From Anaerolineales bacterium (lineage in GTDB: Bacteria; Chloroflexota; Anaerolineae; Anaerolineales; Villigracilaceae): a stretch of DNA of 44,435 bases. The stretch covers positions 1 to 44,435 of the forward strand of contig JABFSL010000082.1 in NCBI GenBank assembly GCA_013140605.1, written 5' to 3'. A model generated the notes under the pieces. It was given only the letters and a program-made list of their open reading frames with translations. It was not told where the DNA came from and searched no databases. The stretch's first letter is position 1. Each line of letters opens with the position of its first letter. The translations under genes and the position numbers were made by a program. Below are positions 29,988-38,965 of this stretch, piece after piece.

Positions 29988-31652
29988 ATGAACGATGAAT
30001 TATCCCAACCTCATTCGCCATATGCAGGTCGCTGGGTGGCTCGTGTACGCGGCAGGGTCATTGCGCAAGGCGGTACTCCTGAACAGGCCCTGCGCGCTTC
30101 TCAACACAGCCGATATAAGGAAAGACCAGAGATCATTTTTATGCCTGTATCTTTTACACTCCCGCCTTTGCTAAAAAAAATAATGGATGTTCTGCCTGCC
30201 GACCAGGAGATTTACCTCGTCGGCGGCGCTGTGCGTGACCTATTAATTTCCCGCGTCTCACCCGACCTCGATTTTGCTCTGCCTTCGAATGGCATTTCTT
30301 TCGCTCGAAAAGTTGCCAACGCTCTCAACGCAGCTTTCCTTCCGCTGGATGACGAACGTGACACAGGCCGCGTAGTCGTTACGGCTGAAGACGGAACGCA
30401 CACCTTTCTTGATTTCGCAACCTATCGCGGCGCAAGCTTGGAGGAAGACCTGCGTGCCCGCGATTTCACCATCAATGCCATCGCATACAATTTGCGCGAT
30501 GGAACGATCATTGATCCGCTTGAAGGCGGCAACGATCTGCGTACAAAGTTGATCCGCGCCTGCTCAAAAACATCATTATCTGACGATCCCGTCCGCATTT
30601 TGCGCGCCATACGTCAGGCCGCCGCGTTTGGATTCCGAATTGAGAAAAATACACGCGAGCTGATGAAACAGTCTGTGAATCAGCTTGACCGCATCTCACC
30701 GGAACGTTTACGTGACGAAGTTTTCAAGATCCTCAAAGGCCCCAAACCAGATGCGGCTATGCGCGCGCTTGAAATGCTGGGCGTACTTCCATATTTAATG
30801 CCCGAACTAATTGCAATGAAAGGTATGGAACAATCCGAGCCTTATATGTATGAAGTCTGGACACATACACTCGCGGTTTTGGATTACCTTGACCAGATCG
30901 TTTCCGCATTGCGTGTCGGATATGAAGCAGAAAAGACAAATGATATGTTCACCGGCCTGCTCACTTTGCGATTGGGACGTTATCGCGAACAAATTGCAAA
31001 ACATTTCGCCGAACCGCTTAACGTGGATCGTTCCATGCGTTCCCTGCTTTTCTTCGCGGCTTTATATCATGATGTAAGCAAGCCTGAAACGAAGACGGTT
31101 GAAGAATCAGGCCGCATACGTTTCTTTAACCATGATGTACAAGGCGCGGAAATTGCGGCACAAAGAGCGCGCGCATTCAATCTCAGCAACGATGAGATCG
31201 AGAGACTGCGTATGATTATCAAGAATCACATGCGGATTCATTCCTTCGCCGACCGGATTGAAAGCGATAAACAAACTCCTTCACGCAAAGCCATTTATCG
31301 CTTCTTTCGCGATAGCGGGGGAGCGGGTGTTGACCTTGTTTTATTGGGTCTGGCCGATGTGCGTGCCACACGTGTCCACGCGCTGACAATCGAAACCTGG
31401 AACATTTATCTCGATGTTGCTCGAATCCTGCTTGAGAATTATTGGGAACGGCCGCAAGAAATCATCGCGCCGCCGCGTCTAATTGATGGATATGAATTGA
31501 TGAATGAATTGGGCATCAAGCCCGGCCCCGTGGTTGGTCAGCTTTTAGAATCAATCCGCGAGAATCAGGCCGCGGGAAAAATCGAGAACCGTGAGCAGGC
31601 TTTATCGTTTGCGCGTGATGAATTGACGAAAGGATTTAATGGTGTGCCATGA
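29988..31652 (+). CDS. cca: CCA-adding/poly(A) polymerase-type nucleotidyltransferase with HD domain
   Basis: 554 residues. An N-terminal extension (1-50; YAGRWVARVRGRVIAQGGTPEQAL) looks like a DUF5678-type module common in Chloroflexota. The class II nucleotidyltransferase head follows: LVGGAVRDLL, DLDFAL with the metal-binding Asp pair, RDFTINAIAY, LIDPLEGG-like IIDPLEGG and DDPVRILRAIR. The second half has an HD domain (FAALYHDVSKPET). It probably repairs or completes tRNA 3' ends, and the HD part may remove 2',3'-cyclic phosphates. Its stop overlaps the next start (ATGA). Confidence 0.88.
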   Translation: MNDELSQPHSPYAGRWVARVRGRVIAQGGTPEQALRASQHSRYKERPEIIFMPVSFTLPPLLKKIMDVLPADQEIYLVGGAVRDLLISRVSPDLDFALPSNGISFARKVANALNAAFLPLDDERDTGRVVVTAEDGTHTFLDFATYRGASLEEDLRARDFTINAIAYNLRDGTIIDPLEGGNDLRTKLIRACSKTSLSDDPVRILRAIRQAAAFGFRIEKNTRELMKQSVNQLDRISPERLRDEVFKILKGPKPDAAMRALEMLGVLPYLMPELIAMKGMEQSEPYMYEVWTHTLAVLDYLDQIVSALRVGYEAEKTNDMFTGLLTLRLGRYREQIAKHFAEPLNVDRSMRSLLFFAALYHDVSKPETKTVEESGRIRFFNHDVQGAEIAAQRARAFNLSNDEIERLRMIIKNHMRIHSFADRIESDKQTPSRKAIYRFFRDSGGAGVDLVLLGLADVRATRVHALTIETWNIYLDVARILLENYWERPQEIIAPPRLIDGYELMNELGIKPGPVVGQLLESIRENQAAGKIENREQALSFARDELTKGFNGVP

Positions 31653-32185
31653 ACCTGGTCTTCTTTGATTTGGAATCACAGAACTTGTTTGACGATGTGG
31701 GTGGCCGCGAAAATATCGACAAACTTCGCGTTGCATGCGGCGTTACATGGTCTACCCAGAAAAATGATTTTTCCGTTTACTGGGAGAAGGATGTTCCTGC
31801 TTTGATCGATGAATTAAGATCCGCGACCAGAGTCGTTGGATTTAACCTGCGTGGATTTGATTACCTGGTTCTTCAGCCATATGCGCCTGAACTACGCGTC
31901 GCCTCCATCCCGACCCTTGACATGCTTCTCGAACTGCAAAAGATTCTTGGCTTTCGCGTCAGCCTCGACAGTATTGCCAGCGCCAGCCTGGGTGCAGCAA
32001 AAACAGCCGATGGGATTAAATCTGTGGAATGGTTCCGCGCTGGCGAGTTGGATAAGGTCGCAGAATACTGCAAAGCCGATGTTGACATTACACGCCGCGT
32101 CTATGAATTCGGGCGCGATAATGGTCACATTTTTTATAAATCAAGATTGGGTAGTAAATTAAAAGTGGATGTAAAGTGGAAATGA
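31649..32185 (+). CDS. DEDDy-type 3'-5' exonuclease-like protein (RNase H fold)
   Basis: 178 residues. FFDLESQ near the N-terminus gives the first Asp-x-Glu pair, VGFNLRGFDYLVL the second Asp, and AEYCKADVDITRRVYEF the Tyr-x3-Asp end, so the DEDDy catalytic set of DnaQ-like exonucleases is present. The sequence resembles the YprB/RNase_H_2 group rather than proofreading subunits. Overlap with cca by four bases suggests a coupled role in RNA or DNA end processing. Confidence 0.75.
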   Translation: MNLVFFDLESQNLFDDVGGRENIDKLRVACGVTWSTQKNDFSVYWEKDVPALIDELRSATRVVGFNLRGFDYLVLQPYAPELRVASIPTLDMLLELQKILGFRVSLDSIASASLGAAKTADGIKSVEWFRAGELDKVAEYCKADVDITRRVYEFGRDNGHIFYKSRLGSKLKVDVKWK

Positions 32186-32208
32186 GAAAGTGGAAAGGCA
32201 GATAAAAA

Positions 32209-32976
32209 ATGGATACAGTTGCTGTAAATGGAATAAATCTTGCTTATACGCGTCGTGGCAAGGGGAACCCGCTGGTGCTTGTGCATGGCTTCCCGTTGGA
32301 TTCGTCGTCATGGAGTGAAATCATTCCTTTCCTGGAAGATCGCTTTGACCTCATCCTGCCAGATTTGCGCGGATTTGGCCGATCTACAACCGTAGAATCG
32401 CCATATACTGTTTCAGATATGGCGGATGATCTTGCTGGCTTGTTGGATCATTTGGGAATTGAGAAAGCTGCGCTTGCGGGTCACTCAATGGGAGGATATG
32501 TAGCGCTGGCTTTTGCAAAGAAACATCCTCATCGAATCAATGGATTGGGACTGGTTTCCTCGCAGGCAGCAGCCGATGCGACTGAGGGCAAGGAGCGTCG
32601 CTATAAAACTGCGGCGGATGTGGCTGAAAAAGGAGTCAGCGTTGTTGTTGAGGCGATGACACAAAAATTATCGGCAGATGTACGCGTACAGGAATTTGTT
32701 CGCGGTGTGATCGAGAGACAAAGCAAGCAGGCTGTAATTGGTGCTCTTAAAGCGATGGCCGAGCGGGAAGATTCAACGCCGATTCTTTCATCGTTCAACT
32801 TCCCACTTTTACTCATTCATGGTGACACGGATCAGTTGATCCCGATGGATCGCGCAAAAGAAATTAAGTCAATTAATCCATCTGCGCGGCTTCTTGAATT
32901 GAATGGCGCTGGTCATATGCCGATGATGGAGTTTGCCCGTCAAACAGCCGATGGATTAATGTTTTTTGCAGAATAA
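32209..32976 (+). CDS. Alpha/beta hydrolase
   Basis: 255 residues. VHGFPLDSSSW forms the oxyanion region, AGHSMGGYVAL the nucleophile elbow with Ser (about 94), HGDTDQLIP the Asp and LNGAGHMPMME the His. Closest in pattern to the MhpC/3-oxoadipate enol-lactonase type of soluble hydrolases. Substrate unknown. Last gene of the tdk-hpt-cca run; its stop codon lies inside a strong terminator stem. Confidence 0.87.
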   Translation: MDTVAVNGINLAYTRRGKGNPLVLVHGFPLDSSSWSEIIPFLEDRFDLILPDLRGFGRSTTVESPYTVSDMADDLAGLLDHLGIEKAALAGHSMGGYVALAFAKKHPHRINGLGLVSSQAAADATEGKERRYKTAADVAEKGVSVVVEAMTQKLSADVRVQEFVRGVIERQSKQAVIGALKAMAEREDSTPILSSFNFPLLLIHGDTDQLIPMDRAKEIKSINPSARLLELNGAGHMPMMEFARQTADGLMFFAE

Positions 32977-33020
32977 AAATTTCCGCCGCTCTTACTGTAA
33001 GAGCGGCGGAAATTTTTATT
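32972..33020. terminator. Bidirectional terminator, 23-bp perfect stem
   Basis: Arms 32972-32994 and 32998-33020 are exact complements around CTG, with T and A runs at the stem foot. The hydrolase stop (32974-32976) lies within it. It serves both the hydrolase and the receiver gene facing it. Confidence 0.9.
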
Positions 33021-33041
33021 GAAGCAGGATCAAATTTGAGG

Positions 33042-33473
33042 TTAAGGGCGAAGCGGTTCTGTGTGTGAAATAAGCGATCCAGTTTGTTTTAATTTCAAGT
33101 TGTTGACTGAATCTGTTTGCCTGACCATCTTTCTGATATGTGCCACCAGTACGCCGCTTGGCACTGGCTTAACAAGAAAATCATCCGCACCCGCATCCAG
33201 GACACTTGCCACGATGCTGGGATCGTTGATCGCTGAAAGAATCAGGATGGGGATATTGCTGAAGGCACGTATCGCCTTACATACCTGCCATCCGTCTTTG
33301 TCAGGCATCATTAGGTCGAGGAGTATAACATCTGGCGTTTTTTCCTCGGCCAAATGGATGCCCTCTGCACCGAAATTGGTGGTAAGTACTTCAAAGCCAT
33401 GAGTTCTGAGCAGCATGCTCATTAATTCAGTAATGGCCGCGTCATCATCGATTACAAGTATTTTTGTTGACAT
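33042..33473 (-). CDS. Stand-alone response-regulator receiver protein
   Basis: 143 residues from the ATG at 33473, with AAAGGA upstream; the frame to 33515 is longer without a signal. MSTKILVIDDDAAI carries the acidic pocket, DVILLDLMMPDKDG the phosphorylated Asp (about 53), ILILSA the Thr/Ser position and FLVKPV the Lys. A short tail follows without a DNA-binding domain. It would receive phosphate from a kinase encoded elsewhere, possibly the one at 42668. Confidence 0.88.
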   Translation of the reverse strand: MSTKILVIDDDAAITELMSMLLRTHGFEVLTTNFGAEGIHLAEEKTPDVILLDLMMPDKDGWQVCKAIRAFSNIPILILSAINDPSIVASVLDAGADDFLVKPVPSGVLVAHIRKMVRQTDSVNNLKLKQTGSLISHTEPLRP

Positions 33474-33564
33474 TTTTTTCCTTTGCCTATTATCATTGAT
33501 TTGGATGTGATTCAACTTTGCAAAGTGTTTACAGATTAATCATTACTTTTGTGATGTTTGTCAG

Positions 33565-33592
33565 TTGCCATTTTTGTTATTTTTGGTAGAAT
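33565..33592 (+). promoter_or_regulatory. Putative promoter of ppdK
   Basis: TTGCCA (33565-33570), a 16-base spacer and TAGAAT (33587-33592), 42 bases before the ATG. Confidence 0.5.
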
Positions 33593-33634
33593 ACTTTAGC
33601 GTTTTCGTGAAAATCATTACATATAGGAGTTACT

Positions 33635-36445
33635 ATGAATAAGTGGGTATATCTCTTTAACGAAGTTAAAGAAGTCGAAAAAGTAGCCGATGGTTCATGG
33701 GACAATGTGAAAAGTCTCGTAGGCGGCAAAGGCGCAGGCTTGTTGGATATGACGCGCGCGGGTGTTCCTGTCCCGCCGTTTTTTACCGTGACAACTGAAG
33801 CATGCAACGCGTATCAGAAGGCAAACAAGTTTCCCGCTGGTATGTGGGATCAGGAATTGAAGGCGCTCAAAGCTATTGAAAAAGCAACGGGCAAAAAGTT
33901 TGGCGATGCGAAGAATCCGCTTTTAGTTTCCTGCCGCTCTGGTGCGAAATTCTCCATGCCAGGCATGATGGATACGATCCTCAACATTGGTCTCACCGAT
34001 AAAGTTGCGGAAGGCATGGTGGCGGCGACAGGCAATACGCGCTTTGTATATGACTCGTACCGCCGCTTGATCGAGATGTTTGGTTCGGTCGTGATGGAAA
34101 CAGGCGATGAAATCTTTGAACATGCGCTCGAATCTTATAAAGCGGAAAAAGGCTATAAGAACGATACTGATATGCAAGCCGAAGATTGGGTGGCGATCGT
34201 CGAAAAATTCAAGGTCGCTTACAAGTCCAAGACTGGCGAAGACTTCCCGCAGGATCCGTTCAAGCAGTTGGAACTATCCACAGAAGCTGTGTTCAAATCA
34301 TGGAACGGCAAACGCGCAGTGGATTATCGCAACAAGGAAAAAATTTCACATACGCTCGGTACTGCGGTCAATATCTGCACAATGGCGTTTGGCAACATGG
34401 GTGATGACTCTGCGACAGGCGTAGCCTTCACACGTAATCCATCCACGGGCGATAGTTTAATGATGGGCGAGTATCTCATCAACGCACAGGGCGAGGATGT
34501 GGTAGCTGGTATCCGCAATGCGGATCCGATCCAAAACCTTGTCAACCAGATGCCCAAGGCATACAAGCAATTCATGGATATTACTGCGAAGCTTGAAAAG
34601 CATTATCACGATATGCAGGATGTTGAGTTCACCATCGAGCGCGGCAAGTTGTGGATGCTCCAGACCCGCATCGGCAAGCGCACTGCTAAGGCCGCTGTTA
34701 AGATGGCTGTCGATATGGCGAATGAAAAACTCATTACCAAGGAAGAAGCGGTCAAGCGTGTGACTCCCGAAAACGTGGATTCGCTGCTTCACCCGCAGTT
34801 TGATGACTCTGCGATGAACCAGGCCGAGAAGGATGGTCATTTTGTCGCGAAGGGCGTCAATGCTTCGCCAGGTGCGGCTGTTGGTCAGATTTACTTTGAT
34901 GCCGACATGGCTGAAAAGATGGCAAAGGAAGGCAAACAGGACACCATCATGGTACGTCCGTTCACCAAGCCTGATGATGTTCATGGCATGATCGCCTCAA
35001 AGGGCGTATTAACCAGCGAGGGCGGAGCAACTTCCCATGCGGCAGTTGTTGCGCGTCAGTTTGGCATCCCCTGCGTAGTAGGCGCATCTGCGATCAAGAT
35101 CGATCTCGAAAAGCGGGTCATGAACGTTGGAGAGATCACCCTCAAAGAAGGCGATTGGATCTCTGTTGATGGCACGACTGGTAAAGTTTTCGCAGGAAAG
35201 ATCCCGACTTCAGAGCCGAGCCTCGAAGAACAAACCGACTTGCTGACCTTGCTCAATTGGGCGGATGAAATTTCTGCGCGCAAGAATATTCGCTCTGCGC
35301 CAAACGGCGGACCGACACGCGGTCTGCAAGTTTGGGCGAACGCAGATTACCCGAAGGATGCGCGCCGCGCCCGTTCTTATGGCGCTGTTGGTATCGGTCT
35401 CTGCCGTACCGAGCACATGTTCTTTGAACCCGAGCGTTTACCCATCGTTCAGGAAATGATCCTCTCGGATACTAGCGATGGACGCACTGCGGCGCTCAAC
35501 AAACTTCTGCCGACCCAGCGCAAGGATTTTGACGGTCTCTTTGAAGCGATGGATGGCTACCCGGTGATCATCCGCTTGATCGACCCGCCGTTGCATGAGT
35601 TTATGCCCGATGAAGAAGCCTTGCTCGAAGAAGTCATCACGATGCGTGTCAAAGGCCAGACCGATGGTTTGAAAGCAAAGGAAGATTTGCTTGAATCCAT
35701 CAAAGGAATGCACGAATCGAATCCCATGATGGGTTTGCGCGGTGTGCGCTTAAGCATTGTCATGCCTGAGATCGTGGAGATGCAGGTTCGCGCCATCTTT
35801 GAAGCCGCCGCAGACTGCACCTTGCGTGGAATTATCGTGAAGCCCGAAGTGATGATCCCGCTCACAGGCACGGTCAAGGAATTGGAATGGATCCAGCCCC
35901 GCCTACTGCGCATCGCTTCTGCTGTCATGGCGGAAAAGAAGATCAAGTTTGAATATAAATTCGGAACGATGATCGAAATTCCCCGCGCCGCAGTGACCGC
36001 GCAGGAAGTCGCGAAACAGGCCGAGTTCTTCTCCTTCGGCACCAACGACCTCACACAAATGACCTATGGTTATTCACGTGACGATGCTGAACGCAACTTC
36101 CTCATCACCTATCAGGAGCAGGGCATTCTCGGAACGAATCCTTTCCAAACGATTGACCGCGAAGGCGTTGGCAAGCTGATGCAATGGGCGATTGACGAAG
36201 GCCGCAAGACCCGCCCGAACCTTGAGGTTGGTATCTGCGGTGAACACGGCGGCGATCCTAATTCAATTGAATGGTGTCACATGATCGGTAATAACTACGT
36301 TTCATGTTCCCCGTTCCGAGTGCCGATTGCGCGTTTGGCCGCGGCTCATGCAGCGTTGAAGCATCAACCAGTCGTTGCGAAGAAGCCTATTGCTAAAAAG
36401 GCTGTCACCAAAAAGGCTGTCAAGAAAGTTGCAAAGAAGAAATAA
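33635..36445 (+). CDS. ppdK: Pyruvate, phosphate dikinase
   Basis: 936 residues with AGGAG before the ATG. The N-terminal ATP-grasp part starts VKSLVGGKGAGLLDMTRAGVPVPPFF, the central phosphohistidine domain has GGATSHAAVVARQFGIPCVVG with the catalytic His at residue 468, and the C-terminal TIM barrel includes RLIDPPLHEFMP, FGTNDLTQMTYGYSRDD and VGICGEHGGDP. It interconverts pyruvate, ATP and phosphate with phosphoenolpyruvate, AMP and pyrophosphate. Residues after about 912 form an extra tail (KKPIAKKAVTKKAVKKVAKKK) resembling the L21 tail. It ends one base from the convergent hemW stop. Confidence 0.96.
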   Translation: MNKWVYLFNEVKEVEKVADGSWDNVKSLVGGKGAGLLDMTRAGVPVPPFFTVTTEACNAYQKANKFPAGMWDQELKALKAIEKATGKKFGDAKNPLLVSCRSGAKFSMPGMMDTILNIGLTDKVAEGMVAATGNTRFVYDSYRRLIEMFGSVVMETGDEIFEHALESYKAEKGYKNDTDMQAEDWVAIVEKFKVAYKSKTGEDFPQDPFKQLELSTEAVFKSWNGKRAVDYRNKEKISHTLGTAVNICTMAFGNMGDDSATGVAFTRNPSTGDSLMMGEYLINAQGEDVVAGIRNADPIQNLVNQMPKAYKQFMDITAKLEKHYHDMQDVEFTIERGKLWMLQTRIGKRTAKAAVKMAVDMANEKLITKEEAVKRVTPENVDSLLHPQFDDSAMNQAEKDGHFVAKGVNASPGAAVGQIYFDADMAEKMAKEGKQDTIMVRPFTKPDDVHGMIASKGVLTSEGGATSHAAVVARQFGIPCVVGASAIKIDLEKRVMNVGEITLKEGDWISVDGTTGKVFAGKIPTSEPSLEEQTDLLTLLNWADEISARKNIRSAPNGGPTRGLQVWANADYPKDARRARSYGAVGIGLCRTEHMFFEPERLPIVQEMILSDTSDGRTAALNKLLPTQRKDFDGLFEAMDGYPVIIRLIDPPLHEFMPDEEALLEEVITMRVKGQTDGLKAKEDLLESIKGMHESNPMMGLRGVRLSIVMPEIVEMQVRAIFEAAADCTLRGIIVKPEVMIPLTGTVKELEWIQPRLLRIASAVMAEKKIKFEYKFGTMIEIPRAAVTAQEVAKQAEFFSFGTNDLTQMTYGYSRDDAERNFLITYQEQGILGTNPFQTIDREGVGKLMQWAIDEGRKTRPNLEVGICGEHGGDPNSIEWCHMIGNNYVSCSPFRVPIARLAAAHAALKHQPVVAKKPIAKKAVTKKAVKKVAKKK

Positions 36446-36446
36446 A

Positions 36447-37694
36447 TTAGACGAACCGCATGAAGACTTGATTTCCCAATAGTCTTCCACGTTTGGTAAG
36501 CCTGTAAACCTCCGAGGTCTCCAAGACCTCGGAGGTTTTGACTTCAAGCAACCCATTTTTGACAAGCTCTTCAATTTCCTTTGGATAGACATCCAAAAGC
36601 CCGCTTCCGAATCTTAATCTGAAATCTGATTCTGCGACCCCGGCATTTGTTAGCCTGAGATTGTTCAGCATATACTCGGACATATCGTCTTTCAATGTTT
36701 GTTTGTGCTGGTTGACAGTGGCAGGGGAGAGGGGGAAGGGCAGAAGGCTGGAGGCAGAAGGCAGAGTTAATCGCTCAATATATGTTTTTATTCTCAATGC
36801 GTTTGAGTAACGATAGCCATTGGCGTATCCGTGTGCGCCTGCGCCGAAAGCGAGATAGGGGAGGGATTGCCAGTATTGGAGGTTGTGTTTACATGCGTGA
36901 GACGGTAGACCATGGACGGCGGACGATGAAGAACGGTCAACGGTCTGCGGTCTACCGTCCACTGCCCAATTTGATATTTCATAATGCACATACCCATTGC
37001 GTTCCAAAAATTCTTCAGCGTATTCGTACATTTCAGCCGCGAGGTCCGGGTCGGGAAGGGAAAGCAGTCCTTTCGATGACCAGCGTCCAAAGGGCGTGCC
37101 GTGTTCGAGAGTCAGCGCGTAGGCAGAGATGTGTTCGGGATGCAGGTCAACGATGCGTTGGAGGGTGGTCTGCCATGTGGATGAAGTTTGTTCAGGCAGG
37201 CCGTAAATGAGGTCGAGGTTGAGATTGTCGAAGCCTGCTTTTCGGGCAGTAGATACGGCTTCGATGACGGTGAAAAAATCGTGGATGCGTTCGAGCATGC
37301 GCAGTTCTTCGGTGTTGGCAGATTGCACGCCGAAGCTGATGCGGTTGATTCCTGCTTCGCGAATGCCGTTTAATTTTTCTGGTGAGATCGTGCCGGGGTT
37401 GGCTTCGATGCTGATCTCCGCGTCAGCGATAAATGTGAAGGCGGAACGTAATGCCCGTAGTATGGAATCAAATTGCGGCGCGGAAAGAAGCGAAGGAGTC
37501 CCGCCTCCGAAGAAGACAGTGTGGATGTTCATCTGCTCGGCGCGATGTCCAACAAATTCGATCTCATTGATTAAAGCTTTTACGTATGCGGGTATCGAAT
37601 CTTCCTGACCTGCGTAGGTGTTGAAGTCGCAGTAGGCGCAGCGGTGTTTGCAAAAGGGGATGTGGATGTAGATGGAGATGTTAGGAGTTGTCAT
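36447..37694 (-). CDS. hemW: Heme chaperone HemW (radical SAM, CPO-III-like)
   Basis: 415 residues from the ATG at 37694, which overlaps the last 14 bases of the MFS pseudogene. IYIHIPFCKHRCAYCDF holds the CxxxCxxC cluster (C15, C19, C22) with the CDF ending typical of HemW rather than coproporphyrinogen dehydrogenase, and FFGGGTPSLL follows. Compared with the family it is longer: VDGRPQTVDRSSSSAVHGLPS lies inside the otherwise conserved YEISNWA...CKHNLQYW segment, LPSASSLLPFPLSPAT is another extra stretch, and TSEVLETSEV interrupts the C-terminal winged-helix loop. All three come from repeat-like DNA and keep the frame. Confidence 0.9.
   Translation of the reverse strand: MTTPNISIYIHIPFCKHRCAYCDFNTYAGQEDSIPAYVKALINEIEFVGHRAEQMNIHTVFFGGGTPSLLSAPQFDSILRALRSAFTFIADAEISIEANPGTISPEKLNGIREAGINRISFGVQSANTEELRMLERIHDFFTVIEAVSTARKAGFDNLNLDLIYGLPEQTSSTWQTTLQRIVDLHPEHISAYALTLEHGTPFGRWSSKGLLSLPDPDLAAEMYEYAEEFLERNGYVHYEISNWAVDGRPQTVDRSSSSAVHGLPSHACKHNLQYWQSLPYLAFGAGAHGYANGYRYSNALRIKTYIERLTLPSASSLLPFPLSPATVNQHKQTLKDDMSEYMLNNLRLTNAGVAESDFRLRFGSGLLDVYPKEIEELVKNGLLEVKTSEVLETSEVYRLTKRGRLLGNQVFMRFV
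36506..36538 (+). terminator. Palindrome inside hemW that may terminate ppdK
   Basis: Stem 36506-36520/36524-36538 (15 bp, exact) around CCA, with a final T-run. It encodes the TSEVLETSEV insert of HemW on the minus strand, yet lies 61 bases after the ppdK stop in the right orientation to end that transcript. Confidence 0.65.
36901..36959. repeat. In-frame inverted repeat inside hemW
   Basis: GACGGTAGACC (36901-36911) and GGTCTACCGTC (36949-36959) are exact complements; between them are further GGTCAACGGTC-like units. They encode the extra residues between NWA and CKHNLQYW of HemW. Confidence 0.65.
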
Positions 37695-38965
37695 GGCGGG
37701 GGAGGCCAATGATAAGGGCAAGCGGGCCAAGTAACAAGAGCCAGATGGCGATGCCCAAACCGAATTGATCTGCAAGCAGGCCAACGAAAAGCGGCAGAAG
37801 TTTTGCGATTGGGGAGTGTCTAAAAGAATGGGCTTTTATTTACCACAAAGACTCAAAGCCGCAGAGACTCAAAGGATTCTTAGTGGCTTGGAGGCTTCGT
37901 GCCTTCGTGGTTAGCCCACGCAATTAGTCACTCCCTGCGATTGGCGTCGTGACTGATTCAATGGCCATGATGCTGGCGCTTTGCCCGGGCAGCGCGGAAT
38001 ACAAATTGCCTTTCAAAATGGGATACCAGCCTGTGTTGAAAATGTTGACGAAGACAATTGCAATCAATTTAGGAATGAAACCTGGAACGAGCAGGAAAAT
38101 TGAAAAGGCGAACAATTCAAGCGCCGCAGTTCTGCGAAGGAATTTCATGCTGTCTGGCTGACGGTCAATAAATGGGATAAAGATAAAGTCGGTCAACATG
38201 CCGAGTGTGAGCCAAACGGTAACTGCGATGCCTGCCTGCGTTGGAGTGGAGTGCGCAACGTCTACAAAGTAGAGCGCAAGGAATCCAAGGAAAACATCGA
38301 GCATAAGATCAGACGCTTCAAGCAGAAGCAGCCAACGCCACGCGTCCGCGTCGCGGCGTTTGAGCGCGGAGAGGGCAGAACGAAATCCGTCGAAAACACT
38401 TTTGAAACTTGGCAGGTGGGAGATGGATTTATCGTCGGGCGGGACGAGGCGAAACGCGGCAATAGGCAAAGTGCTGAAACCGCCGCTACGAGGGGATACG
38501 CTCCACGCCAGCCGAGACCAAAATAGACGAACAAGCCAAGCAGGATTGGGCCGAATACATTTCCTAGTGAGCCAGCAAAAGTCCAGCGCGCCATGTTTTG
38601 CGCGTGGCGTTCGGGAGCAGAGTCCATTAATGTGGCTTGCGAGAGGCTGACGAATGCGCCTGAGGCTGGGAAGAAAATTATGAATGAAATTAATAAAGGA
38701 AGAAAACTTTTACTGATCACTGTGAGAACAAGCGAGAATGTGAAAAAGATTCCGCCCCAAGGATGAGCAGGCGACGCTTCCATACATCACCAAGAATGCC
38801 GAGGAAGGGTTTGATGAAGGCTGCAACAATACCTGGCACGCTTAATAGCAGACCGATCTGGGTATAGGTGAGATGAAGGTCAGTGCGGATGAGCGGCCAG
38901 GCGGTTTCGCCGAGGCCGAAAACCAACTCGTCAAGGAATTCGATGAGGAGATAAACGAAATTCAC
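37681..38965 (-). pseudogene. MFS transporter broken by two frameshifts and a MITE
   Basis: Pieces of one MFS protein lie in order on the minus strand: MNFVYLLIEFLDELVFGLGE...KRRLLILG (38965 to about 38757), GIFFTFSLVLTV...AVSALCLLP (to about 38465), FRLVPPDDKS...SVTTPIA (to about 37944), then KLLPLFVGLLADQFG...LPRHDNS with TAA at 37681-37683. The first shift fits loss of one base in the run 38755-38758; the second lies near 38440-38470. The third break is the 124-bp MITE. With these mended one about 390-residue, twelve-helix protein results. Its start overlaps the methyltransferase stop and its end overlaps hemW, so it was part of that operon. Confidence 0.88.
37812..37935. mobile_element. 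124-bp MITE with 8-bp target duplication
   Basis: Terminal inverted repeats GGGAGTGTCTAA (37812-37823) and TTAGTCACTCCC (37924-37935) match at 11 of 12 positions. TGCGATTG occurs directly on both sides (37804-37811 and 37936-37943). Removing the element and one duplication restores the MFS reading VTTPIAKLLPLF exactly. Its interior has CACAAAGAC...CTTCGTGG-type arms and no gene. An 8-bp duplication fits several IS families; I do not assign one. Confidence 0.9.

Noticed and set aside
38262-38783. Treating the fragments of the MFS gene as separate small genes
   Set aside because: The fragments join in order into one MFS sequence, and the ends of each open frame turn into non-protein-like sequence.
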